A stretch of 64,000 nucleotides of DNA, from positions 124,001-188,000 of the forward strand of contig NW_006763150.1 in the NCBI RefSeq assembly GCF_000264905.1, given 5' to 3'. A program made the translations under genes and the position numbers. This DNA comes from Stereum hirsutum FP-91666 SS1. Lineage: Eukaryota > Basidiomycota > Agaricomycetes > Russulales > Stereaceae. Positions 24,540 to 36,922 of the stretch are shown here, piece by piece. Within the stretch, counting starts at the first letter, position 1, and each line of letters begins with the position of its first letter. Under the pieces are notes generated by a model. That model saw nothing but the letters and a program-made list of their open reading frames with translations, was not told the DNA's origin and did no database searches.

Positions 24540-26170
24540 AGAAACAGCGACACAGCACAGTTCTACGACCTATAGTGTTTGTCACTGACCATACACAGTC
24601 ATGCTGTCTGATGTCTGATGAACCATATACAACGTCGGAGTCGAAGGCCCAAAAGAGAAGGGGCACTGTTTAGGTCGGCACACAGCCTGACCATCCACGA
24701 AAGAAGCCGACTGTAATATATAAGGGTAGGGGTTTCCTACTCTGAGACGTGCCCGGCACATCGTTTATAGAAGACGCTTCTACTGAAACGCCATACCTAG
24801 CAACTTATGCCTATGAGGCTCGATGGAAACAGCAGAGTCCAAGATTGTGTTCCGTCTCGCGCACCTCGTCCCTTGATTCCGACTGGTATCGATCCCCGTT
24901 CCGCTCTTATCAATGAATGCCAAAAAGATTACGGAGTCGTCCCTCTCCGTCGTGATGACTGGGTCGACCGACGTGACCTGCTTCAACCATCAGACTCAGC
25001 GGAGATAACGGCGAGTTACATATCATGCAACTGGTAGCGCAAGCATGACTGCTAATGCGTTTTGAAATCATTTGCGATTTGCAGCTCGGTGAACTCGACA
25101 CCCCCCTCAGCGACAACGAGCGCTTGGCGAATAAATTATCATTGGTCAGCTGGGTTCCGGAGTGTGCCCCAGATAAATGAGCCCTTGGCCGTTAGAGTTC
25201 TCCGTTATCCGTCATACAGACTACGCTTGGTCGGTACATCCAATACCAGGCAGATCAGCAGAACTCAACTTTCAACGCATCCAACGCTATAGAAGTTGGT
25301 GGCGAGGCCAGTCACTCCACCGTTCTGACCGCGACTACCGATGAATATTGTATCAAACGAGTCAGTCGAGTGATCTTTCTCATCGACCCACTCAGACGTT
25401 GATGAAGCTTTCTGCGTGACACTTTACCACAGCAGAATTTCGTCCACAGCCCATTCAGCATGCCGACGTATGATATCGACCGAGTCAGTCAGTCTCTCTG
25501 TCTCATTGATCAGAGATTCGAATGCTGACATGTCACTGAAACCGTGCAGGCATCGGGGTGGTGTGACACACAGTTGCCTTCCGATGTCAAACATGACACA
25601 GCTGCCCACAATGTGTTCAACCCCATAGTCAAGACCTCCAGACGTAACCCCCGTTGTGGCGAATACGCGAGCGACAGTCCTGTCGGCCCGTCGGTGTGCC
25701 CCACGGGCATTACCTGGCTTCCCCTCCTCGAATTCTCTTCATCTGGATCACAACCTACGCCAAGTACGAGGGACTGGGAGTTTATTCCATGGAAGCCACA
25801 GAGGAATACACGTCGTTCTCGAGGCCGGAATCGGAAAGGTTATCCGGGGCAATTCAAAGAGATGCCGACTGATATCGGGGTGGGGTTCGGTCCCAAGAGA
25901 AGTAAACAAGAGAAATATCTCAAATGCGGCTTTCCGACGAAGATCGAAACTGTACTCAACACTGCGACGGTCTCGAAGGTTGAGGAAGGTCGTGACTCCT
26001 TGTCTCAGCACAGGAGACGCTCTGCGGGGTTCCCAGACCCTAACAAGGAAGCGTATGGAAGGAGCAGAAATGTGGGCGAGGATAGCGTATTCTCGTCCAC
26101 GGCTGACTGCACGATACCAGCCACTTCTTGCCAGGGTTCTGCTTCATCCTCACAAGAGCGCGTCTGGTAG
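24540..26170 (+). other. possible family 1 locus (I), structure unresolved
   Basis: Near 24566 there is a diverged form of the shared 5' motif (GACCTATAGTGTTTGTCACT). A likely intron at about 25035-25082 precedes an exon reading LGELDTPLSDNERLANKLSL in phase 0, similar in place and character to the helical exon of family 1. The last long frame (25544-26170) contains DWEFIPWKP and basic clusters (RRSRGRNRKG, PKRSKQEK), comparable with the W-rich and basic region of copies G and H. I could not join these parts in one frame. It may be a real gene with small exons or a remnant. Confidence 0.25.
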
Positions 26171-27717
26171 AAGCTGGTAGAAGACGAGCGCAGTCGACAT
26201 TGATGAAGGAAAGGTGAGTGTGCTCTGAGCTGCACAGAGGGATCGATGGACGTAGGAAAACGCAGGACGAAAGGTAGCGACACAATGATGAAGTCGAGTG
26301 GACTTGGTGCTTTACATCTACATGATCTGGTTTTCGGACGGTGGATTCCAATGGACAGCCATCTATTTTAAGGATTGAAGATTGCCACGTACCTTACACG
26401 TACCTACTCTGACGCCCTGTCCGAAGAAGATCCAATTTCTTTTTCTGTTGATCGATATTTGGACTCCAGTGAAGGTAATTGGTCCAGCGATGTGTTTCCT
26501 AGTAAGAAAAAATACACGCGCATCATGAGTCCTAGAACCTCTTGAGACTAAGATGGAAAATACTGTGTATCTGCAATTGTGTGTGAAAAATACGGAGGCC
26601 ACAAGGAGGCCATGTTGTTCATCACATTTCGCTGTTTGGGAGGCAAAATCCGCGTTGCATTGGTCACTGGCAAGCTAATCCTCGTCACTTTTGTCAAGGA
26701 AACATTTCAGAATGCTGGCGGAGGCAGTCTTCTCAGGAAAGGATGAGAGTCAACAAGTCATGGAAACTGACGACTGCCTCACTCTATCACTAAACCCCGG
26801 ATATGAGGTTAGGGTTTGAGTGGCGTCATGTTGATTGGGTTTCGAGAAAGTACTTGCCTCAAAATTGCTCCTACCACACCGAGACCCTTTGCGCTTGAAT
26901 TTTTCGAATATTGTTGCTCTCTCTGAGCGGGGGTTTTTTCGTACTGTCTTTCCACTGGAGTAAATTGACGAACTGGAATGAGATGGTTTGAGGGGTCTTT
27001 ACTCCAGATAGAGCTGCTGGCAGCGACTTCATGTCGCGGGGCTCTTCCTTGGAAAATGCACTGACGAATTTGTTCTGATGTGGAGGGTGAAGTCGAGTTG
27101 TAGCATTCGCTGGCTTACTCGCCTGATCTACATCCAACTATTCTCGCCATTCGATTCTCGTCCTAACTCTATCGGTGCTCAGATTCACATCGCAAACACT
27201 CAGTCAAGACCGTGACAGTCTTGAAAACGGGATGCAAGGCACGTCTATCAATGCCAAAGTGTCTCGCGTCGCAAGTTTTCGTTCTGACGCCACAGGTACA
27301 ATTCAGTGCAGCATATAACGACTAGCAATTGCTGGGTAAAGTTCCTCGTGGTTTGATTTGATCCACAGCAGGGGAAGTCCGACTGTTTCGCTGTCTTGTC
27401 TTTGTCCACTAGCGTCGACGGTAACAGCGATGAATCAAAACTAGAAGCTCTTTCATGTAGAAAAAACAGCAACTGTGACTCTATCCCTCCTTTGTCTTTG
27501 CGCTTCCACGCTGGCGAACAAAGCATAGTGGGTTCAAAGTCCGTTATCACTTCCTTTCGGATGTCGATCGTTCTTGGCGCCTTTGCCCGAATCGAGGCCT
27601 CGCGAAGTATGACTTTTGACACTTCCCATTCGAGAAGACTATAAGCATCGAGGTAATTCAAGGATAAAGAGGGAGAGCAATAAGGACCTGGGATAGTAGA
27701 AAAAGCATGAAAACTCG
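26171..27717. other. no supportable gene
   Basis: An 88-codon minus-strand frame (26871-27137) begins MDVDQASKPANATT and could be an exon, and a 180-codon minus-strand frame spans 27248-27790, but neither has splice or paralogue support. Confidence 0.3.
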
Positions 27718-27847
27718 ATGTCCAATGAAGAAGTAATATCAATTCCCTTACCTGCCCATCCACCACCCACCGAACCCGCCACCTCACCACTGATACTTCA
27801 TTGGAGCGTGGGCTTCAATCACTCCTACCACCGAGAACTCGTTTTCC

Positions 27848-29830
27848 ATGGCTCTGGGAACACCTATAGTCTTGTTACAACTCACGGGCCTTCAGATACC
27901 CACCGGGCCATGGTACTTCGACGACAATCATCCTGCAATGAATCACCACTTGTCATCGCTGCTTGGATTCAAATGGTCGGTGGTAGACCACATCACCCAC
28001 GATGCTTCCAATCATCGTACCCTTCCCTACAACTCAGGCGTCGGCACCTTCAATTCGGTGACGCCAGGAGGACACCAGCAGGGGAGGCCTCGCCAGGTGG
28101 GTGCAATCGCTTTGCCAGAACAGCGTCGCAATACATATGTGAGCCAGCTAGATCTCTTTTGCAGCGATCTGTATTCATCTACTGACACCTCGACGTGCCC
28201 TGTCGAACAGTGGGGATACACCACAGGACAACGCTCTGATATGGTTCCTCCGATGGCGCGTAGCCAAAGCTCTTCATCGTCATTGATTGAAAATCAAGAG
28301 GATTGTGGAGGATTTATACATCAAGAGGTCAGTCGATAATGGCTCATGGTTAATATCTCCCGGAGTACTGATGAGTATATGTAGTTCGTCCGTGCTCTGG
28401 TGTATAGCGAGGAGGCACAGCACGATTCTGGTAGCTTTCTCTTTGGCATGGCGTCGGCTGGCACAGATCGTGATTACGACAACCCAACAATGGTGAACGG
28501 TTATGCACAAGATCACATACTCCAGGAGAGTTTGTCACAGAGCCAGGTACGTCTGTCCTTGGATTCCATACTGCAAGACGAAAAGCTGACCGCGATCCAA
28601 GGTCGATGCTCAGGCCGACGCAGACGACTTCGGAAATGCGACTGACTTTAGATGCAGAAAATCATCCGGGATATTCGTCTCTCTCGAGCAGCTGGGGTAT
28701 CCTCCAAATAAGGACTTCCCTGAAGTAGTCAATGGGGAGAGCGGATCCATCAGCCCCAGCGACCCCACCGGTTTGAACAGTCCCATCCCCAGCCGGATTA
28801 ACGACATATCAGGATCGATCGGCAACTCAGGGGTCGCTCCCAACTCGTTCAAAGAGGCGGGATTAGTACCTGCCGTGTCGAGCACGGATGAATCGAACGG
28901 CCATACTGCATCGAGCGCTGGCACCATGCATGGTACGAACATTCCGCATGGGCTTCCCAATGATGTGCCGCACGCGCGAACCCGTGGAAGCGCGAAATCA
29001 TCGTCCCCAGCTGCACCCGCAGCTCCTCCCGCCCTGCCCACTCGATCTCGACGCAAAGTCAAACAGCACGACGGCGAAAAGAAAGAGAAGCGGCGGAACA
29101 GAGACAGGAAACGAAGCAGAAGGTTGGAGAAAAGAAGGCGAAGCAGCAGGATGAAGAAAAGGAGAAGCAGCAGGACGGAGAAAAAATATCTTTCCCCGGG
29201 AGGTACGCACCTCGGCAGAGGAGTGGAGATATTTGGTTCACGGAGACCATATAGGGGCAGACAATCGACAACCGTCTCCAGAAGGGAATCACGAAAACGG
29301 TCAAGAAGACCGGTTTCATTGTCCCGTATACCCCACCTCCCAAGATCAAGGTTGCACCCCCGCAACCTGTCTTGACTTCCTAGAAGTCAGTTCGGCGATG
29401 GGTGGACTCTTAGATCAAGAAGGGTAGGCCTTTTAGGGTACCCTCACCGAAAGAGGATTACGGGCGGCAGTTGGAGGGGTGGAACATAGGCCCACCCGTG
29501 GACGCGGAGAAGGGGACGGGGGAACGCGGAGAAGGGAACGCTGCTCGTCTGCGTCCTCGAGCGGAAAGAGAAAGACGGTGAGGAGCGAGGTGGATGATTG
29601 GTCAGATGAAGACGCTGGACCTACGGGGAAAAAGCGATGGCCCTGCACATCGGGGCTGAAAGTTCGAGTAATTGTGGCCGCTGTGGCGGTACACCAACCA
29701 GAGCCTAAACTCCAAGATTAACCAGCGAAAGGTATAGCAGCTCAGACTGATGGCGATGGGCCGCCAGCTGCAGCGAGCTAACCAGTTTCACTCGGCAACC
29801 GTGAAGGGTTGAGAGACTCCGAGAATGGGA
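27848..29830 (+). pseudogene. family 1 pseudogene (copy B), close paralogue of copy A
   Basis: Aligns with the gene at 1950-4098 over three introns and the last exon. The same boundaries are kept: RRNTY before a GTGAGC donor near 28138; exons beginning near 28212, 28383 and 28602; and a long last exon. In that exon one base is missing near 29112 relative to copy A, inside the Lys/Glu-rich repeat, shifting the frame into an Arg/Ser-rich reading. In the restored register a TAG follows at about 29247. Beyond 29.4 kb sequence resembles the end of copy C rather than copy A, and contains two TAA codons before SLGNREG. Both a damaged gene and a chimera of two copies are visible. Its 5' part carries the shared 19-nt motif at 27857. 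Confidence 0.6.
27857..27875 (+). promoter_or_regulatory. shared 19-nt motif at family 1 5' end (copy B)
   Basis: GGGAACACCTATAGTCTTG, the majority form. It lies 9 bp after an ATG at 27848. Confidence 0.5.
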
Positions 29831-30562
29831 TGCCGATTCTGGAGCTGCGTGAAAGGGGGATGGAGAGGGAGAGGGAGAGGAGAGAGAAGTTCACAGGGAA
29901 GGGAACGGGGACAGGATGGCCCGAAAGGTACGGAATGGTTCTATGGAGGTAATTCAGGCGGTGTATTTCGCTATAGCGCAGAGAAATATCAGTGAAGCAT
30001 TATTCCGGAGTTCATCTCACCTTCTATCTCGTCAGTCTGGTTTGTATATGTCCTTTGCCTTCTTCGTACACCGTAGCGTGCAACACACAAGGCCTGTGAT
30101 CGTCGTGATCGTCAACCTGTGCGCTCCGGTCCATACCGAGAGCTGCGTACTGTACTTGCTGGGCCCTGTTTCGCTTCAGTTATACGATTCGATGGCCAGC
30201 TATGGCAGCATCGGGGGAAGACTGAATATTGAGCACACACACCTGCCAACGCGCTTCACGTTCTTCCGCATTCATGTTTTACGGCGTCGAGAAACCTCTT
30301 GGCTGGATGTTTTCTCCCCAGCAGCCAGTTCAGGAATACTTGTATGAGGAGACGTACTATCTTCGGCGTGAAGCCAGTTTCATCGTAGTTTCCAGTCCTT
30401 CAAAAGGCGTCACGAACCACGTACTCACCATGTCACATTTCAAGACCACAAGAATAACACTCTTAATAAATCGAAGTCATGTCTATGAGCACGAGGTGGG
30501 AGATGGAGAACAAAGGATGAGCCGAGTTTCAGGATCGGTCCAGGCAGCCCGTCGTAAAGCGA
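29831..30562. other. intergenic with trace of a minus-strand companion
   Basis: A purine-rich GAGAGG repeat lies at about 29866-29895. On the minus strand near 30200-30275, GGCAG is followed by a donor-like GTGTGTGTGC and a pyrimidine-rich stretch with TTCAGTCTTCCCCC, close to the companion donor region at 40235-40255. This is where a convergent companion of copy B would be expected. No frame can be fixed. Confidence 0.25.
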
Positions 30563-30581
30563 GGTGCCACATCGGTGCCAC
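30563..30581 (+). promoter_or_regulatory. helically phased GGTGCCAC pair
   Basis: Two GGTGCCAC boxes start exactly 11 bp apart, about 150 bp upstream of the ZNF511-like ATG. On the minus strand each contains GTGGC, and the same 11-bp GTGGC pair recurs at 39874, 51661 and 57745. Confidence 0.35.
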
Positions 30582-30729
30582 CCAAGGACACTTCCGTGCC
30601 ATCGAGAAAATATGATCACCGCATCTCTTTCTCCCACCACCACCATCCACCCACCTCTACTTTCTTTTAATTTCTTTATTTCTCTCTTTCTCTTTTGATT
30701 TATTGCTGGAGACTCGGAAAAAGAACATC

Positions 30730-33137
30730 ATGTCCTCTCATAAACGTCCTCACACACCACTGGACGGCGACTCATCCCCCAGAGACTCACCGACTCCCAA
30801 AGCAGCGCGAATCGTACGCTCTCCCAGTCGCGCCGCAAATTCCTCGGATTCCTCTTTGTCTGAAGCCCCGTTATATTGCACCCTACCGCCAACCTGTAAT
30901 CCGCCGTCACATAAACCTACGCCGCTTGCGAACACGAAGGAATTAGAGTCACATTATGCGAAGCATCATGCCCATGTGTGTGAGGTTCGAGGGTGTGGAT
31001 GCGTTTTTCCGGACGCTAGGTTGTTGGAGCTGGTGAGTGTTCTCGTACACTTTTCTCTCGTCTCCCAAAGCATCCGTTGGGCACAGGGCACGGAGTCGTA
31101 CCGCACGAACATGGCAAGACTTTACTAGTCTCGAACGTCAAGCCCACCATAGTCTCCGAAGATGTCCACAGTACATGGAACCTCTGGAGCATGATATTGT
31201 GGGCGTAGACATTTGCCTGGCTTGGTTTCGATGAACAGAAGGCTCCTTTTGCAACGCTCTATGCTCATTGAGGGCAACTCGCGCCCTTCGTGCTGCATTG
31301 CCTGGGCACTTTGATCCTTGAATTTGAGTCTTATGCTACTCTCAGTTGTAAAATTGTCGTCTTGGGCGCTGCAATGTCCCTGCGAACTTCGAAGTGTACG
31401 TGGCGCCAAAGAACTTGCGCCACAACAATGCATTTTTCGAAACAGCCTAAACCCGACACCAGGGGCCGCCTTTGGTCTTCCTCATACCCTTCACTATATG
31501 CAACCGTGAACTAATCAACTATTCCATTGGATATAGCACCAGACAGAGAACCACGACCCCGTCGCCGAGGTCCGCAAAGAGCGCGGAGACAAGATCGTAC
31601 GTCCCACTCATATTTTTCCATACTCAACCCCTTGACCCCATTCTCTCTTCCCACGCTTTAAATTCCTGATGCACCTCAACTGACCTCATTTCTCCGTATC
31701 GTAATTGCCCAGTTCGCCTGCTTCCTCCCACCGTCCCTCTGCCCGCGCTCCTTCTCAACCCCCAAAACACGCCGTCTCCACCTCATTCAAGTACACGGAT
31801 ACCCAAAACAGTACTTCTTCGCTATCACGAATAAGGGGATGGGAGGGCTATTGAGGAAGTGGGGCGAGGGTGTTAGTTTGGTTAGGCCCGATTGGAAGGC
31901 GAGGGATGGAGGGGCAGGCGAGGATGGGGAGGGCGACGGCGACGGTGAGACGGAGATGGAGGGGCACGCAGATATAGAGGGAGGCATGGACGTGGAGGGT
32001 GTAGTGGATAAGGGCGACGAAGGTGTAGAGAAGCAAGGAGGAAAGAAAGCGGCGACGAATGGCCACTCGACTGCGTCGGTTGTTCAGCAACCCACAGATA
32101 TCAGCACACAATATCGAAAACCTTACGCCGCTGCACAGACTGTCAGATCTCAGCAAGACCAACATCAATATCCACCCCATCTACATCAACATACCGATGC
32201 GAACACTAACACCACCAACACGCGACCACAACAGCCAAATCAGGCAGACAAACCGAGCCTCGGAATGGATATCGATGCGATGATGGACCAGATGTCTTCT
32301 TTATCGCTCGTACCTTCGTCTGTGAGGTTCGGAAGGGGAGGGAAGACTTCGGGGATGGGATTCGCCAGAGCTGGTGGCAGGACGACGGGCGTGAAGGAAC
32401 ATGGGATGGGGAATGCCAAGGGCGCAGTGACGGGAATGACGGGAAATAACGCTAGCAAGGCGCATGGGGCAAGAGAGGGAGCTGACGGTGCGATGGACAT
32501 TGAGATGAGCAACGGTTCGAACAGAACGGCCGGGAAGAATATGTCGGTCGATCATCGAAGAGTTGAGAAGGAGGGAGCAGCAATATCCCGGAAGGCACAG
32601 TTTTCGGGAGGTGATAGGGAAGGAGACACCTACGATGACGCGCAGATAGAGACGAATGCGAGCAATTCGGTCAAGGGGAAGGGGAAGAGCACCCAGAGAG
32701 ATGTACGCAGAGGCAGGGATGGGGACATGGATAGACAGCTCGAAGAAGACATGAGCGTGGACGATGCATCGCTCTCACCTTCGCCTCAATCTTCACCGCC
32801 ACTCGCAAAGAGCGGAGCAATACACAGCACAAACAGGACGAATGGAACAGGACGTACCCAAGGCGGGCCACATGCCCAGAGCCGGGGGCGTGGAACGATC
32901 GGCATGCGAGGTGGAAGAGGAGGTATGGGATATGGGCACGGTATGAATGGGATGAACGTGGCTCCGAGGGGAGGATGGATTGGTGCAGCTATGCCACGAG
33001 CTGCGGGTATTGGTATCGGGGTGAATCATCTTGGGTTGAGAGGCGGTTTGCCGCTAAGAGGTGGGAGAGGTAGGGCAAGAGGCCGAGGTGTTGCCCGAGG
33101 TGGTGGACGAGGAGGCGGTGATGGGGGTGGAATGTAA
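30730..33137 (+). CDS. ZNF511-like C2H2 zinc-finger protein with RGG tail
   Basis: Three exons, 30730-31032, 31537-31596 and 31713-33137, all phase 0, give 595 aa. N-terminal finger material: HYAKHHAHVCEVRGCGCVFP, then LLELHQTENHD across the first intron, a C2H2 pattern. Next come CFLPPSLCPRSFSTPKTRRL and HLIQVHGYP, a second C2H2 unit, followed by KQYFFAITNKGMGGLLRKWG. This order and the HGYP-type motif after the last finger match the ZNF511 family, nuclear proteins of poorly known function. From about residue 170 the protein is low-complexity and acidic, then basic. The last 60 residues are Gly/Arg-rich with RGG units, a typical RNA-binding or methylated tail. A CT-rich tract at about 30656-30705 precedes the ATG. 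The first intron is long (504 nt). Confidence 0.8.
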
Positions 33138-33638
33138 CGAAGACCAATGCTCGAGCAGAGAATAGAGAAGTTGCCTGGGTATGCTGAACGTGACATTGGT
33201 GGCTAGGGATGCTTCTGAAGGAGACGCGATGCATTGCTGTTGAGCCCAGGAGAACTTTCGTGGAGGAAGCTGGGTGTGACTGGCTGGATCGCAGATGTAC
33301 GATTTCTTGCTTTCATTTGTCTGTTAACGGTTTTGTCGCTTTTGGCTATGCTGCAATCAATAGTGTGCTGACGGAGTTCTAACATGATCAATTGTGCTCT
33401 TAGATTGTTATGGTCACTTCTTTCAGGCCATGTTCGTCAGGGAGTGACGAGGACTCATGGTGAGAGGAAGTGTGGCGTGCTGCACTCCGTGAAACCTACG
33501 CCACCTACAAAGCAATGGCATGGGGATAAGTTACTAAATCCGAGGAAGTTCGCATAGGTTCGGAGCCCTAGCGCTATATACATAGGCCTCGCACACTCGC
33601 ATCGCAATCGCATCGCGAACACATCCCCGCCCCCTCGT
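33138..33638. other. intergenic; TATA upstream of MYND gene
   Basis: No gene seen. CTATATACATA at 33574-33584 lies about 60 bp before the ATG at 33639 and is a reasonable TATA box for it. Confidence 0.4.
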
Positions 33639-36158
33639 ATGATCAGTATGCCCAATCAATCCTCCTCCAAAACAAAATCAGACAAAAAATCGAAGACCCC
33701 TTCGACTAATCCCACTCTCAGCAATCCAATGCTCGTCAACTTCTCTCCTGAATTCCTGCAAAAGGTGCAGAGTGCGTCGCAGTGGCAGGATATCGTAGAC
33801 CTGATCTGCAAAGAGCTCAAACTTCCCGGTAAGTGTCTAAAATGTCTCTTATACATGTGAGCCTCTCAGGAGATGACTCCATGATCAACTCGCACTCGGG
33901 GCGCTGGCAATGATGTGGATCGCGGATGATCTTCCCGTCATCTTACTCATATCTACTTGCCTTGTAGATATCAACACTCGATCTGGGTTGAGAAGAATTC
34001 ATAAGGATTTCGACACTATTCAACGAATGCTAAATGTACTTTACGCAACCTCTGTCACCGATGTCATTGCCGCTGGCGTCGTCGCACTCTTTGGAGAGCT
34101 GGCAAAGGATGGAGTGTTACTCGAAAGGCTGATAAAAGAGGCTGGTAAAACTGACATCCGCTTCATGGTCATCGGTGAAAAGGCTGCTTACACGAGTTCT
34201 ATCTTGCGACAGGCTTCCTCGAAATCGCCGTGAAAATGCTCGATGATTGGAATTCGATACGAAAGCCATACATCATGATGATTATCGAAACCCTCTGTCG
34301 TACCATTTGCTCCTGTGAGCGCGACCTTTGTCCACAAGTGGCCGAAAAAGCAGCACCCATGCTCATGCGGCTCCTCGAAGACCGACCATTCCCCGAGAGT
34401 GACCGGGGGGAGATCGCCCTTAAAGACATTGTCGTATTCGCACTCTCGCATTGCGTTCGCCCCCTCACCCCCGTAGAAGAAGGGCAGAAACCTTCTCCTG
34501 TTCTCGAGAAGCTAGACACGAAACGTCTCACGCGGCTCATGGTCTCCCTTGCTCGTAATCCGAGATATTTTGAACCCGTTTTCAGATGTCTTTGGAGCTC
34601 GACTTACAGTTGTAGTTCCGCATTCTGGGCCACACCAAGCGCCATCGATTTCTTGGTGGCGTGCACCAAAAGTACACAGTTCGACACTCGAAACTCAGCC
34701 ATCCTCAGCCTCTTATTTCTCTACGCTCCGATCGAAGAACCCGACGACCAACCTATCTATATGTCTGAACAGTTCATGGTCGAACTCCAACAGAAGCTGG
34801 CCGTCGCTCCCGCAAGCATTAGGAGTAGGATAGCTGAGCGTGGAGCAAATCGGTCTGAGACGTCACTCATTATTCAGACGTGGTCCGACTGCGAATGGGA
34901 GATGTCTTGTATCATAGATGCACCAAGCCCCGACTGGGTCTCTCTGGGCCACAAACTCGTCGAGTGGATCCTTCGTTCGGAGTACATTCCCAACGGGGCT
35001 TGGCTAGACGAAGACCTCAAAACTCGGCAACATTGGCCTTGCACTACCTTCTTCGACACTCTACCTTACTGTGCGAGGGTCCTTCGAGCACGGACACAAT
35101 CCCCGGAATACCAGAATAAAGCCGATATCCTCGATATTAAATACCTCATTCTAACGGACGAACTGAAACGGGCTAGTACCATGGCTCAAAACTCGCTCAA
35201 ACGAAGTCCTGAGGTCGCTTTCTTCTACCACGCCGCCTCCATCGGCGCCGAACCGAAAGAGGGCTTACGTTTTTCGAAGAAGGGGTTGATGTGCCCAGAT
35301 CTTACAGACAGAGTACGGTTTGACCTCCTGTATCGGGCGTCGTGGCACGCTTTGGGGTTGGCTCAGATGAAGATATTGGTAAACAGTGTGGATGAGGGAT
35401 ATGCCTTCGCGATGTCTGCGTTGGAGGACTCGGGAACATACATCCGGGAGTGTCCTTCGGACTCAAGAAGGCTAAGAACAGTGGTTTGCATACATGCGCT
35501 CTCGTTGATGTTGGTTAAAGGTCCGGAGTTGACAGCGAAGTCGCCTGAGCTGAAGGTTTGCCGTCTCCCGTACTTACGTCCACGATATAGGCTATTATTG
35601 ATTCAACCATTTTTACCCTCAGAATGTGCAGGAGATGCTGGACTGGGTCGATGAATTTGCAAAGTTTGAAGGACGCCATATACTCAGAGCTAGAGAACGT
35701 TTCGCCACAATCACACTCCTTCGACGTCTCGACCACGCTTGGGTAGAATGGGCATCGGTTCTGCGACAAGCCGATGCTTATCGCGGTGCTCATCCGATGC
35801 ATCCGCAGAATACGGATGAATACCTCGCGACGCTGCTCGACAGGACCAGCCTCCAAGACTCAGAAATTTACCCTGAAGGCGAATCAAAGAAAGAAAGATA
35901 TGGGTTAGAGCCTGGTGGGGAGTCATCGAGTGACTTGTATCGCTGTTCGTGGTGCGGAATGCCTAGTGCAGTGTTGAAGAGGTGTAAGGCTTGCGAGAAG
36001 GCTAGGTACGTGTCTGCATTTTTTCTCTTTACCTCTCGTGATATGAATTTCGACCCAGATACTGCGACGAGGCATGTCAATCACGAGATTGGAAGGGACA
36101 TAAGAAGATGTGTGGCAAGAAGACGGACAAGTCTGAGTCTTCTCCAAGTGCGGCATAG
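33639..36158 (+). CDS. MYND-finger protein, tandem copy 1
   Basis: Five exons, 33639-33828, 33968-34144, 34213-35555, 35623-36005 and 36059-36158, consistent in phase, give 730 aa. The large middle region is helical and Leu-rich, resembling ARM/HEAT-like solenoids, with no enzyme motif. The extreme C-terminus holds a MYND zinc finger: CSWC, then CKAC, YCDEAC split by the last intron, then a W, an H and a final C. MYND fingers mediate protein-protein contacts, often with proline-rich partners. There is no SET domain, so no methyltransferase activity is expected. The paralogue at 36923 shares every splice site; exons 2 and 3 are identical in length (177 and 1343 nt), proving tandem duplication and supporting the model. 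Confidence 0.88.
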
Positions 36159-36364
36159 AGCTAAGTATATTATGTGAGTTTGGAGACTTCACCATATGTA
36201 TGTCAGCAAATCTCAGAGGGGTAGCTGTGGTCAGGAATAATAGCTCCAAATGAGAGACTAAGTACTTACTTACTAGTGCAAGGGCCGGGATTGTTCAGAT
36301 GAGATGTGGCACCTGACACCCGTGTGAAGCGCCACATTACTTTTTCCAAGCACCACACGCGACC
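36159..36364. other. spacer upstream of the inverted-repeat element
   Basis: Short spacer between the first MYND gene and the element at 36365. It contains GTGGCACC (36306) and GCGCCACA (36330) as an inverted pair. The last eight bases, 36357-36364, are the left target-site copy ACGCGACC. Confidence 0.4.
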
Positions 36365-36810
36365 AGGAGGGTGGCGTATTGGTATCGAGGTTCGATCCTT
36401 ATGCGTACAGTTTCGGTGGCAAATGCGACGTGAGGTCTGATCCTGTGAGTACACAACTGGCCTGGATTTGGCTCTTGGTCCGATCCCTTGAACTGCCCTT
36501 GTGCGTACGGAAAGCTAGCAGGACTACCTAGGTCCGATCACTATGCGTACAATTTCGTTCTATGTGTTTAGTTGGTTGCTAACTGCTACTCTCTAACACT
36601 GTACGCCACCGCACAGACCATTCTGTGTCAAATTGACAGTGTTTTAGGCGTTCGTCTAAGAGAAGGTCCAATCCCTCGTGAGTACGGAAGGTGCCCTTAT
36701 TTGGACTACCCGATCCACCAAAGTACAGAAATCCTCCCAAACTTTGAGTACAGAACCGCCCAAAATTTGGGTTTTGGGATCGGACCTCGATACCAATACG
36801 CCACCCTCCT
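36365..36810. mobile_element. 446-bp non-autonomous element with TIRs and 8-bp TSD (hAT-like MITE)
   Basis: The two ends are 34-bp inverted repeats differing at one base, beginning AGGAGGGTGGCGTATTGGTA. Each side is flanked by the same octamer ACGCGACC (36357-36364 and 36811-36818), an 8-bp target-site duplication. The interior has no reading frame of note and contains several diverged copies of a GATCC...GCGTAC motif. Eight-base duplications are typical of the hAT superfamily, so a hAT-derived MITE is the likeliest reading; P-like elements are an alternative. It lies between the two MYND paralogues, about 110 bp before the ATG of the second. Confidence 0.8.
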
Positions 36811-36922
36811 ACGCGACCTTTCATCTTTTGCTTTGAACCCTGTACCTTGGACCGAGCCGTTCCTGCTTGTCTACCAGCGAACATAACTTAAGCGCCCCCG
36901 CAGTCACTTGAGGCAAGACATA

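Noticed and set aside
27248..27790. 180-codon minus-strand frame upstream of copy B
   Set aside because: No homology or splice evidence, and it overlaps the start region of copy B on the other strand.
36572..36886. Open frames on both strands around 36.6-36.9 kb
   Set aside because: They lie inside the inverted-repeat element, encode no transposase-like motif and are short.
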